In this document: positions 1-7,346 of the stretch, in pieces | Layout: each line of letters begins with the position of its first letter | How positions within the stretch are numbered: the first letter of the stretch is position 1 | Origin: JAGKXB01 sp964498835 | GTDB taxonomy: Bacteria > Pseudomonadota > Gammaproteobacteria > Burkholderiales > Burkholderiaceae_D | Direction: 5' to 3' | Assembly: GCA_964498835.1 (NCBI GenBank) | Contig: CAZCIX010000051.1 | Location: 1 to 14,356, forward strand | DNA length: 14,356 nt | Made by a program: the position numbers and the translations under genes | The notes under the pieces: model-generated | The model's database searches: none | Told to the model about the DNA's origin: nothing | What the model saw: only the letters and a program-made list of their open reading frames with translations

Positions 1-2
1 GT

Positions 3-131
3 GCAGTAAAAGTTGCGGCACCCAAGCCAAAAAGTGGGAAAAAGTCAGCGAAAATACAGGCAAAAACAGCGAGTAAAACAACGAGTAAAACAGCAACGCC
101 GCATCCCACAAGTAAGAAAACTGTTGGGTAA
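3..131 (+). CDS. C-terminal fragment of a lysine/alanine/threonine-rich protein (histone H1-like tail)
   Basis: This frame is open from the left edge of the window to a TAA at 129-131, giving 42 residues of which 11 are lysine and most of the rest are Ala, Thr, Ser and Pro. The composition, including a KTASKTTSKTATP-type stretch, resembles the disordered basic tails of bacterial histone H1-like proteins. Other betaproteobacterial proteins with nucleic-acid-binding basic tails look similar. The DNA carries a 12-bp tandem repeat at 69-92 that encodes part of the tail, which suggests expansion by duplication. The start and any folded domain lie outside the window, so the family cannot be named. 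The gene converges on glmS, with 70 bp between the two stop codons. Confidence 0.5.
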   Translation, partial: AVKVAAPKPKSGKKSAKIQAKTASKTTSKTATPHPTSKKTVG

Positions 132-201
132 GCCATGAGAGCATAGGTATTTGTATAGATACCGAAAGTGTTTTAATCGTAGTTAGTTCTCGCTCTCTAA
201 C

Positions 202-2031
202 CTACTCCACCGTCACTGACTTAGCCAAATTCCGTGGCTTATCCACATCCGTACCCCGTGCCAATGCCGTGTGATAGGCCAGTAATTGCAAAGGGATCAC
301 GTGCAGAATCGGGGAGAGCAAGCCGTAGTGTTCTGGAAGGCGTATCACGTGTACGCCTGGGCTGGAGAGGATGCGGGAGTCGCCGTCGGCGAAGACGTAG
401 AGTTGGCCGCCGCGGGCGCGGACTTCTTGCATGTTGGATTTGAGTTTTTCCAACAAGGCGTCATTGGGGGCGATGGTGACGACGGGCATTTCTTCTGTGA
501 CTAGTGCCAATGGGCCGTGTTTTAGTTCGCCGGCGGGATAGGCTTCGGCGTGGATGTAGGAAATTTCCTTAAGTTTCAGCGCACCTTCCAATGCGATTGG
601 ATAGTGTAGGCCGCGCCCTAGGAATAGCGCGTTTTCTTTGCGAGCGAAGTCTTCTGCCCAAGCGATGATTTGTGGTTCTAGTGCTAGCACGGCAGCAATC
701 GCTGCTGGGAGGTGGCGCATGGCTTTTAAGTGCGCGGCTTCTTGGTCGGCGTTTAAGCGGTTGTTGATTTGCGCCAGTGTTAGCGCCAGCAAGAATAAAG
801 CGGCGAGTTGGGTGGTGAAGGCTTTTGTGGAGGCGACACCGATTTCGATGCCGGCTCTGGTGATGTAGGCCAAGGCGCATTCGCGCACCATGGCGCTGCT
901 GACGACGTTGCAAATAGTCAAGGTGTGCAACATGCCTTGGGCGCGGGCGTGTTTTAAGGCAGCCAGGGTATCGGCGGTTTCGCCACTTTGGGAAATCGTG
1001 ACGACTAGCGTGCGCGGATTGGGTACGCTGTCGCGATAACGGTATTCGCTGGCGATTTCGACATTGACCTGTATGCCGGCCATGGATTCAATCCAGTATT
1101 TCGCTGTCAGGCCAGCGTAATAACTGGTGCCGCACGCCAGGATCAGGACGTTATTGATTTGCTTGAATACTTCGCCAGCTTGTTCGCCAAACAGCGTCGG
1201 TGTAATGCTGACCACGCTTTCCAAGGTGTCGGCGATGGCGCGTGTTTGTTCGAAAATCTCTTTTTGCATGTAGTGGCGATACGGGCCGAGTTCCGCTGCG
1301 CCGGTGTGCGCATGCACCGTGCGCACGGGGCGCTCTACGGCTTGATCATGCTGATCCGTGATACGGCAGGATTGCAATTGCACATCGACGACGTCGCCTT
1401 CTTCCAGATAAATGATTTGATCGGTGGTGCCAGCCAGCGCCATGGCGTCGGAGGCCAAAAAGTTTTCACCTTTTCCTAAACCTACGATCAAGGGTGAACC
1501 TTGACGGGCGCCGATCACTCGATGTGGTTCGTCGTGGCAAAAGACGGCAATCGCGTAAGCACCATGCAGACGTTTGACGGTTTGCTGCACGGCTTGCAAT
1601 AAATCGCCTTGGTATAAATGATCGACTAAATGCGCAATGACTTCGGTGTCGGTTTGGCTGTCAAATTGGTAGCCTAATGCACTTAATTCGCTGCGCAACT
1701 CGTCATGATTTTCAATGATGCCATTGTGTACTAGTGCAATACGCGGGCTATTGTCATTGGGGGAAAAGTGGGGGTGGGCGTTGTGCGATAAGGGCGCACC
1801 ATGCGTGGCCCAGCGAGTGTGAGCGATGCCGGTGGTGCCGTTTAGGGACGCGCCTTCCATTTGTTTTTCTAACTCAGAGACTCGCGCGGTGCTGCGCGAG
1901 CGTTGCAAACTACCTTCTACGTGTAGTGCCACGCCGCAAGAGTCGTAACCGCGATATTCCAGCCGTTTTAAGCCTTCAATTAAAAGGGGAGTGATATTGC
2001 GTTGCGCTACTGCGCCGACGATGCCGCACAT
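202..2031 (-). CDS. glmS: glutamine--fructose-6-phosphate aminotransferase (isomerizing)
   Basis: GlmS makes glucosamine-6-phosphate from fructose-6-phosphate and glutamine, the first committed step towards UDP-GlcNAc for peptidoglycan and LPS; it is cytoplasmic. The protein has 609 residues, the same length as the E. coli enzyme. It begins MCGIVG, so Cys2 becomes the N-terminal nucleophile of the class II glutaminase domain (about 1-220; HTRWATHG at 71-78, HNGIIEN at 102-108). Two SIS sugar-isomerase domains follow (about 285-415 and 455-595), with GTSYYAG at 301-307 and SQSGETADT at 348-356. The C terminus keeps the DKPRNLAKSVTVE signature with the conserved lysine. The ATG is preceded by AAGGA at good spacing. 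It lies 38 bp downstream of glmU in the same direction, so glmU-glmS is probably co-transcribed. I see no glmS ribozyme in the gap. Confidence 0.97.
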   Translation of the reverse strand: MCGIVGAVAQRNITPLLIEGLKRLEYRGYDSCGVALHVEGSLQRSRSTARVSELEKQMEGASLNGTTGIAHTRWATHGAPLSHNAHPHFSPNDNSPRIALVHNGIIENHDELRSELSALGYQFDSQTDTEVIAHLVDHLYQGDLLQAVQQTVKRLHGAYAIAVFCHDEPHRVIGARQGSPLIVGLGKGENFLASDAMALAGTTDQIIYLEEGDVVDVQLQSCRITDQHDQAVERPVRTVHAHTGAAELGPYRHYMQKEIFEQTRAIADTLESVVSITPTLFGEQAGEVFKQINNVLILACGTSYYAGLTAKYWIESMAGIQVNVEIASEYRYRDSVPNPRTLVVTISQSGETADTLAALKHARAQGMLHTLTICNVVSSAMVRECALAYITRAGIEIGVASTKAFTTQLAALFLLALTLAQINNRLNADQEAAHLKAMRHLPAAIAAVLALEPQIIAWAEDFARKENALFLGRGLHYPIALEGALKLKEISYIHAEAYPAGELKHGPLALVTEEMPVVTIAPNDALLEKLKSNMQEVRARGGQLYVFADGDSRILSSPGVHVIRLPEHYGLLSPILHVIPLQLLAYHTALARGTDVDKPRNLAKSVTVE

Positions 2032-2069
2032 AATGAGTCCTTAATAAAATATTCGGTAATTTTATGGGT

Positions 2070-3434
2070 TTATGATTTTTTAATTTTAACGGGGCGTTGC
2101 CATGTGCTGATGGTTATTTGTTTTGCACGCGACACGGTCAATTGTCCTGCCGGTGCGTCTTTAGTCAGCGTTGTGCCTGCGCCCAGCGTCGCGCCTTTTC
2201 CCACCGTGACTGGTGCGACGAGCTGGCTGTCGCTGCCAATAAAGGCGTCATCTTCAATCGTGGTACAGAATTTATTGACACCATCGTAATTGCAGGTAAT
2301 GGTTCCCGCACCAATATTGACCCGTGCACCAATGCTGGCGTCGCCGATATAGCTCAAATGGTTGGCTTTGCTATGCGCGGCGATGTTACTATTTTTGACT
2401 TCAACAAAATTGCCGATATGGACATCTTCCGCCAATTGCGTGCCGGGGCGCAGTCGGGCATAGGGGCCGATTTTTGCATCTTGGCCAATGCTCGCTTCTT
2501 CAATATGACAAAACGGCTTGATTTTGCTGTATTGCGCAATATTGGCATCTTTGATGACGCAATACGCACCTACCTGGACGCCATCGGCCAGCGTCACATT
2601 GCCTTCAAATACACAACCCACATCAATGCTGACATCGCGCCCGCACGTGAGTGTGCCGCGTATGTCGATGCGCGCTGGATCGGCTAGGGTCACGCCTTGT
2701 TGCAGCAGCGCATGGGCTAATTTGGATTGATGCAGGCGCTCTAATTCAGCTAATTGCTGCTTGTTATTGACACCCAATGTTTCGTATATCGCATCGGGTT
2801 GGGTGGAGGTAATGGCAATGCCATCGTTAACCGCCTGCGCCACAATATCGGTCAAATAATATTCACCCTGCGCATTGTGATTGGACAGTGCTGCCAGCCA
2901 GCGTTTTAGCGGAATCGTCGGTGCGACCATGATGCCAGTATTGACTTCATCAATTGCACGTTCAGCATCACTAGCATCTTTTTGTTCTACGATACGTAGG
3001 ATCTCACCCGCCTGATTGCGCACGATGCGGCCATAACCGCTCGGTTCAGCGAGTTTGACTGTCAAAATACCCAGTCGATCGCTACCCGCACCTTGCAGCA
3101 GACGCTTTAAAGTATTCGCACTAGTCAACGGTACATCGCCATACAAAATCAATGTCGGCACATCATCTACCAATTGTGGCACGGCTTGCATGACGGCATG
3201 ACCGGTGCCTAATTGTGGTGTTTGTTGAACGAAAACAATGTCTGGTGCTTGCATTAAGTTAGGCAGCGTTTCGCCCCCATGCCCATAAATTACACACAAC
3301 TTCGATGGCTTGAGCGCATGTGCTGTTTCAATAACGTGGCTGAGCAAGGGTTTGCCCCCCAGTGGATGCAATACTTTAGGGAGCGCTGATTGCATGCGTT
3401 GCCCCATACCGGCAGCGAGAATGACAATGTTCAT
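2070..3434 (-). CDS. glmU: bifunctional N-acetylglucosamine-1-phosphate uridyltransferase / glucosamine-1-phosphate acetyltransferase
   Basis: GlmU acetylates glucosamine-1-phosphate and then transfers UMP to make UDP-GlcNAc, in the cytoplasm. The protein has 454 residues (E. coli 456). The N-terminal nucleotidyltransferase half (about 1-228) opens with the LAAGMGQRM...PKVLH loop and includes GTGHAV and YGDVPL. The C-terminal half (about 250-435) is a left-handed beta-helix of hexapeptide repeats, with the acetyltransferase motifs NHLSYIGDASIG and GAGTITCNYDGVNKF. The tail SRAKQITIS...RPVK is normal. The ATG at 3432-3434 has only a weak ribosome binding site, but the N-terminal motif begins at once, so the start is secure. 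It lies 47 bp after ubiX and 38 bp before glmS; glmM is not in the window. Confidence 0.97.
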   Translation of the reverse strand: MNIVILAAGMGQRMQSALPKVLHPLGGKPLLSHVIETAHALKPSKLCVIYGHGGETLPNLMQAPDIVFVQQTPQLGTGHAVMQAVPQLVDDVPTLILYGDVPLTSANTLKRLLQGAGSDRLGILTVKLAEPSGYGRIVRNQAGEILRIVEQKDASDAERAIDEVNTGIMVAPTIPLKRWLAALSNHNAQGEYYLTDIVAQAVNDGIAITSTQPDAIYETLGVNNKQQLAELERLHQSKLAHALLQQGVTLADPARIDIRGTLTCGRDVSIDVGCVFEGNVTLADGVQVGAYCVIKDANIAQYSKIKPFCHIEEASIGQDAKIGPYARLRPGTQLAEDVHIGNFVEVKNSNIAAHSKANHLSYIGDASIGARVNIGAGTITCNYDGVNKFCTTIEDDAFIGSDSQLVAPVTVGKGATLGAGTTLTKDAPAGQLTVSRAKQITISTWQRPVKIKKS

Positions 3435-3481
3435 AGGCTTTGATTGTTAGTGAGAGACTGGTGCAAAAAATTTTACGTGGA

Positions 3482-4066
3482 CTAAGTCATGACTGTGACG
3501 CCATTCCAACGAGGTGACAGAGTATGTGGAATAGCAAATAAATCCAGCACGCGTCCGACGGTGTGATCCACTATTTCAGCGATTGTTTGTGGTCGTTGAT
3601 AGAAGCAAGGAAGGGGCGGAAAAATAATTCCACCCATTTCTGTCACTGCTGTCATATTGCGTAAATGCGCCAAATTGAGTGGCGTTTCACGCACCATCAG
3701 CACTAGACGCCGCCGCTCTTTTAATATGACATCGGCCGTGCGCGAGATCAGATTGTCGGACAAACCATTCGCAATAGCGCCCAGCGTTTTCATGGAACAA
3801 GGTGCGACAATCATGCCTTCTGATTGAAATGAGCCACTGGCGATAGATGCGCCGATATTACGCACTTTATGGACATGGTGCGCCAGTGTTTCAATTTCCT
3901 TACGTTTCATGCCCAGCTCTTGTAGCAAACTAAGCGCACCTGCATCCGAGATGAGTAAATGCGTTTCAATTTCCGGAACTGCTTGCAATATTTGTAGCAA
4001 CCGTACGCCATAGATCGCACCTGTGGCACCAGTGATGGCGATGACTAGTCGTTTGGGGGGGGGCAT
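3482..4066 (-). CDS. ubiX: flavin prenyltransferase UbiX
   Basis: UbiX attaches a dimethylallyl group to FMN, making the prenylated flavin cofactor that UbiD uses to decarboxylate the ubiquinone precursor. From the ATG at 4064-4066 the protein has 194 residues (E. coli 189). Visible motifs are the N-terminal GATGAIYGVRLL phosphate-binding loop, SDAG, the VAPCSMKTLGAIANGLSDNLI segment, RRRLVLMVRETPL, and the tail GRVLDLF. An in-frame TTG at 4079-4081 would add five residues but has no ribosome binding site and lies next to an AT-only block, so I prefer the ATG. Nine consecutive C residues on the coding strand directly follow that ATG (4055-4063), giving Pro-Pro-Pro and a possible slippage site. 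The gene follows grxD by 63 bp. Confidence 0.93.
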   Translation of the reverse strand: MPPPKRLVIAITGATGAIYGVRLLQILQAVPEIETHLLISDAGALSLLQELGMKRKEIETLAHHVHKVRNIGASIASGSFQSEGMIVAPCSMKTLGAIANGLSDNLISRTADVILKERRRLVLMVRETPLNLAHLRNMTAVTEMGGIIFPPLPCFYQRPQTIAEIVDHTVGRVLDLFAIPHTLSPRWNGVTVMT

Positions 4067-4129
4067 GTTGTTGGCGCTCAATAAAATACTATTTAATTAA
4101 ATAATATTATTAATATTATTAGAGATTAA

Positions 4130-4444
4130 TTAAATGTCGTTGAGTAGTGTTTGCAACTCACCAGATTCATACATTTCACCCACGATATCAGAGCCGCCGA
4201 TGAATTCGCCCTTGATGTAGAGCTGCGGAATAGTGGGCCAATTTGAAAATTCCTTGATCCCTTGGCGCACGGTCGCATCCTCCAATACATTGACGGTGAC
4301 CATATTCTTTACTCCGCAGGCTTTGAGAATTTGCACCGCACGACCAGAAAAACCGCATTGTGGAAATTGGGCGGTGCCTTTCATGAATAACACCACTGGA
4401 TTGGTGCTAACAGTTTCTTTGATCCAAGCTTGTACATCACTCAT
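4130..4444 (-). CDS. grxD: monothiol glutaredoxin, Grx4 family
   Basis: This is a 104-residue single-domain monothiol glutaredoxin. It has the CGFS active site at residues 30-33, the conserved lysine at 22, the WPTIPQLYI segment with the cis-proline (about 69-77) and the GGSD glutathione-binding turn (83-86). Proteins of this family hold a glutathione-ligated [2Fe-2S] cluster as a dimer or with BolA partners, and take part in Fe-S delivery and iron sensing in the cytoplasm. The ATG at 4442-4444 is preceded by AAGGA (5'-AAAGGAATACC-ATG). A perfect TATAAT lies about 55 bp upstream on the same strand, so the gene probably has its own promoter. No domain is missing or added. Confidence 0.95.
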   Translation of the reverse strand: MSDVQAWIKETVSTNPVVLFMKGTAQFPQCGFSGRAVQILKACGVKNMVTVNVLEDATVRQGIKEFSNWPTIPQLYIKGEFIGGSDIVGEMYESGELQTLLNDI

Positions 4445-4496
4445 GGTATTCCTTTATTTCTTTAGTAAGTTTTAACGAAATTTCAACGAAGCGTTC

Positions 4497-4502
4497 ATTA
4501 TA
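4497..4502 (-). promoter_or_regulatory. probable -10 box of the grxD promoter
   Basis: The minus strand reads TATAAT here, in the intergenic region upstream of grxD and just after a hairpin-plus-T element that would end the peptidase transcript. I see no convincing -35 at 16-18 bp, so either an activator is needed or the match is chance. It gives a leader of roughly 45 bases before the grxD ATG. Confidence 0.4.
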
Positions 4503-4504
4503 AG

Positions 4505-4526
4505 AAAAACGCTCGCTTAGCGCTTT
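4505..4526 (-). terminator. possible intrinsic terminator after the M61 peptidase gene
   Basis: On the minus strand the sequence AAAGCGCT-AAGCG-AGCGTTTTT can fold into a 7-bp stem with one bulged G and a 5-base loop, followed directly by T residues. It starts 21 bp beyond the peptidase stop codon and immediately precedes the grxD -10 box. The stem is short, so this is a moderate call. Confidence 0.4.
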
Positions 4527-4547
4527 GAAGGAAAACTTGTCGATGAT

Positions 4548-6371
4548 TTATAGCCAAACAGCATGTGTTGTGTTTTGTATATCTGGCATATTTCGATTCA
4601 GATTCAGGTTGATGCGTGGCGTTTGATCTTGTCCCAGTGTGGCATCAAAAACCATGAGTTCGTCGCCTCTGAAGGCATGAATAACAACTTTGGAGTCGAT
4701 TGGATAGGGTGATAAACGTGATGCTAGATTATCTTGTGCATCTTTTCTGGTAATACGCAAGCCATCGATTGCGATCACGATGTCACCAGCTGACAAGCCA
4801 GCTTGATGTGCCGCACCATTTTCATAGACGTGCGCTAGTTTGCAATCATTACCGTCGTGTGTAGTGCGTATATTCAAACTGGCTTTCGGGTTTTCTTGCG
4901 GCGTGTCGAAGGTAATACCGAACGGTGCTAGCAATGCAGCGAGCGGTAAGTCTTCTGTGCCGTGTACATAGCGCTGGAAGAAATCGTGTAGGGCCACACC
5001 AGAAATTTCTTCAAACAACGTTTTTGCCTCAGTCTCGCCAATCCCACGTCCGCTATTGGCTTGATTCAAGGCATAAAAATCACGTCCATAACGTTGCCAC
5101 AATGCGCGCATCACATCGTCCAGCGATTGTTGCCCCTGAGTTTTGTGACGTATCGTCAAATCTAGCGCTAATGCGATTAAGCACCCCTTGGTGTAATAAC
5201 TGACTATGGCATTCGGTGCATTTTCATCCTGACGATAATATTTTGTCCACGCATCAAAGCTGGAGTCGGCAACGCTTTGCTTATTGCGGCCACTACCTAA
5301 CAAGACGCGGTTGATTGTTTGCGATAGCAACTTCAAATACGTTGCATCATTGATCACCCCGCTACGTAACAACATTAAATCGTCGTAATAACTAGTCGCT
5401 CCTTCAAATAACCACAAAAGAGATGTATACGATTCAGTTTGTAATGGATAAGGAGCGAAAGCAGCGGGTTTAATCCGCTTAACATTCCAGGTATGAAAGT
5501 ATTCATGGCTGCATAAACCAAGGAAAGTGCAATAGCCATCTGTGGATGTGATTTGACGAGCGATGGATTTTGTTGAGTTTTGTAATGCCGGCAAGTCATC
5601 TCGCGAGCAAATCAAAGCGCAGGACGCACGGTGTTCCAGCCCGCCATAGGCGTTTCCTGTTGCCAATACCAGAAACACATAGCGAGACATTGGTGCTTGG
5701 CGTGTTTCGGGTTCAAAAAATGCGATCTGTGCTTCACAAATTTTTTGTAAATCAGCACATAAGCGTGCCATATCGAGATTGGGCACACGACCATTGATTG
5801 CAATGTCGTGCGTCACGCCATGTGCGGTGAAACTGCCTAGTACGAACGCCCCCAACGCGACTGGGTGATCGATTAATTCATCGTAATTAGCGGCGATGTA
5901 GGTGCCAAAACCATAACGTGCTGCCTGCAATTCAGGCAAAGCAGTCGCTACGCGCCAAACTCCATAAGCATCGCCAGTCGGGCGTTGGATATCAACAATA
6001 TGGGATGCGTCTTCTTGCCCGAGCACGCGTAGAAAAACGCTGGTGCCATTAAAAAAACCGTGTCGTTGATCCAAGTAAGCACTACGTACCGAATGATCCC
6101 ATGCATACACTTCGTAATGCAGTGTTAGCTCATCATCACATGGTGCGGCTTGCCAGGAATGTTTATCCAATTTGATGAGTGGAATGACTTTGCCTGCCGA
6201 CGTTGCCCGAATTTGTACGATGTTGCGTGCAAATTCGCGAATCATGTAGCTTCCTGGAATCCAGGCAGGCAAAGCAAATTGCTGTCCGTTCTTTGCGGGT
6301 ATTGGTATTGTGACGGACACTTCAAACAAATGCCCAGCCAAATCCTTGGGGAGTATGGTGTAGTGGATCAT
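4548..6371 (-). CDS. M61 family metallopeptidase with C-terminal PDZ domain (glycyl aminopeptidase-like)
   Basis: This is a zinc peptidase of the M61 family. From the ATG at 6369-6371 it has 607 residues, a common length for the family. It has an N-terminal beta-rich domain (about 1-165, starting MIHYTI...HLFEVSV), a catalytic domain with GGLEH at 244-248, the zinc motif HEYFH at 289-293 followed by TWNVKRIKP, and the downstream glutamate in LFEGATSYYDD (about 323). A PDZ domain lies near 510-590 (GAAHQAGLSAGDIVIAIDG). Family members remove N-terminal Gly or Ala from peptides; the physiological substrate is unknown. The frame stays open upstream to a TTG at 6464 and would add 31 residues including a hydrophobic, signal-peptide-like run ending FAS. 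Neither start has a good ribosome binding site. I prefer the ATG on family similarity, so export is unresolved. Confidence 0.9.
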   Translation of the reverse strand: MIHYTILPKDLAGHLFEVSVTIPIPAKNGQQFALPAWIPGSYMIREFARNIVQIRATSAGKVIPLIKLDKHSWQAAPCDDELTLHYEVYAWDHSVRSAYLDQRHGFFNGTSVFLRVLGQEDASHIVDIQRPTGDAYGVWRVATALPELQAARYGFGTYIAANYDELIDHPVALGAFVLGSFTAHGVTHDIAINGRVPNLDMARLCADLQKICEAQIAFFEPETRQAPMSRYVFLVLATGNAYGGLEHRASCALICSRDDLPALQNSTKSIARQITSTDGYCTFLGLCSHEYFHTWNVKRIKPAAFAPYPLQTESYTSLLWLFEGATSYYDDLMLLRSGVINDATYLKLLSQTINRVLLGSGRNKQSVADSSFDAWTKYYRQDENAPNAIVSYYTKGCLIALALDLTIRHKTQGQQSLDDVMRALWQRYGRDFYALNQANSGRGIGETEAKTLFEEISGVALHDFFQRYVHGTEDLPLAALLAPFGITFDTPQENPKASLNIRTTHDGNDCKLAHVYENGAAHQAGLSAGDIVIAIDGLRITRKDAQDNLASRLSPYPIDSKVVIHAFRGDELMVFDATLGQDQTPRINLNLNRNMPDIQNTTHAVWL

Positions 6372-6431
6372 TTTGTGGTGGGAGGCAAAACAGACGGTGG
6401 AAAAACAAGCGACAACAAGACAACTTGTTAG

Positions 6432-6452
6432 GGGCACCCCTTGTGGGTGCCC
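6432..6452. terminator. strong GC-rich hairpin between dsbC and the peptidase gene
   Basis: GGGCACCC and GGGTGCCC form a perfect 8-bp stem with a 5-base loop, 18 bp beyond the dsbC stop codon. On the plus strand it is followed by AATTTT. On the minus strand, where dsbC is transcribed, the next bases are CTAACAAG, so a classical U tract is missing. A second small hairpin (AACAAG-N4-CTTGTT, 6414-6429) lies directly downstream on the dsbC side. It may attenuate or end dsbC transcription, or stabilise the mRNA 3' end. Confidence 0.55.
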
Positions 6453-6470
6453 AATTTTGAACAACGTAAA

Positions 6471-7202
6471 TTACTTGATAGTAGCGAACTTAGCTTCCAA
6501 ACCTTTAGCGTCAACAGCGCCAGGAATGCGCATGCCGTCAGCAAAGAAAATGGTAGGTGTGCCAGTAATTTTCAATTTTTGCCCCAATGCTAATACTTTT
6601 TCGTTTGGTGACACGCAATTAGCTGGAGCGGCGGGAGCGACTTTGCCTTCTAACATCCATGCATCCCATGCTGTATTGCGATCAGATGAACACCAGATGT
6701 TTTTGGAAGTGATGACAGATTCTTCTGACAAAATGTTATACATAAAAGTGTAAATCGTCACGTTGTCAATGCCTTGCAATGTGTGGCGGAAGCGTTTGCA
6801 GTAACCACAATTTGGATCTTCAAAAATAGCGATCACACGTTTGCCGTTGCCTTTGACTACTTTGGTTGCTAACTCAAGTGGCAAATCGGAGAATTTGATT
6901 TTATTGATTTCATCTAAGCGAGCTTGGGTCAGATCTTTGGATGTTTTGGTATCAATAATGTGACCATTAAAAAGATATTGCGATTTAGCATCTGTGTAGA
7001 TGATGTTGCCGTCGTTGGTATGCACTTCGAATAAACCAAAGTATGGACTTTTGCTGACCTTTTCAACTTTGGCACCATTGAGCTGGGACTCGATGCTTTT
7101 TTTAATTGCTATTTCTTGTGCTGGTGCTGCGATGGCTGTTGATGTTAATAAACTTGCACATAAACTTAGTAATGCGACGACTGTGCCCTTTTTCACTTTC
7201 AT
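6471..7202 (-). CDS. dsbC: thiol:disulfide interchange protein DsbC (disulfide isomerase)
   Basis: DsbC is a periplasmic dimeric isomerase that reshuffles wrong disulfides and is kept reduced by DsbD. From the ATG at 7200-7202, preceded by GGAGAAGTA, the protein has 243 residues (E. coli 236). It has a Sec signal peptide (about 1-25, KVKK then a hydrophobic core, cleavage near TAIA-AP), an N-terminal dimerisation domain (about 27-90), a linker helix and a thioredoxin-fold domain. The active site is C132-GY-C135 and the cis-proline loop is GTPT (about 214-217). A second cysteine pair, C171 and C196, matches the structural disulfide of the family. Longer in-frame starts up to 7259 lack a ribosome binding site and would spoil the signal peptide. 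It shares a reading frame with the peptidase gene downstream. Confidence 0.95.
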   Translation of the reverse strand: MKVKKGTVVALLSLCASLLTSTAIAAPAQEIAIKKSIESQLNGAKVEKVSKSPYFGLFEVHTNDGNIIYTDAKSQYLFNGHIIDTKTSKDLTQARLDEINKIKFSDLPLELATKVVKGNGKRVIAIFEDPNCGYCKRFRHTLQGIDNVTIYTFMYNILSEESVITSKNIWCSSDRNTAWDAWMLEGKVAPAAPANCVSPNEKVLALGQKLKITGTPTIFFADGMRIPGAVDAKGLEAKFATIK

Positions 7203-7346
7203 TACTTCTCCGATGATGGTTAATGGTGGTTGATAATAGAAAACACTGAACAACAACATTGAATAATCTTGCTTGGAATGCCCATAAATATCCTTTGAGT
7301 TCAGGATTTTGGGCTCGCTTAATGTACAGTAATCGCCTTGATTTTG

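Noticed and set aside
146..163. Hairpin GGTAT-N8-ATACC between the left-edge gene and glmS
   Set aside because: The stem is only five AT-rich pairs and has no proper T tract on either strand, so I do not call it a terminator.
2032..2069. glmS ribozyme or riboswitch upstream of glmS
   Set aside because: The glmU-glmS gap is only 38 bp, far too short for the ribozyme, which is a Gram-positive type feature.
2097..2687. 196-codon plus-strand open frame opposite glmU
   Set aside because: It lies wholly within glmU on the opposite strand. The translation is low-complexity shadow sequence without family motifs, while glmU is full length and intact.
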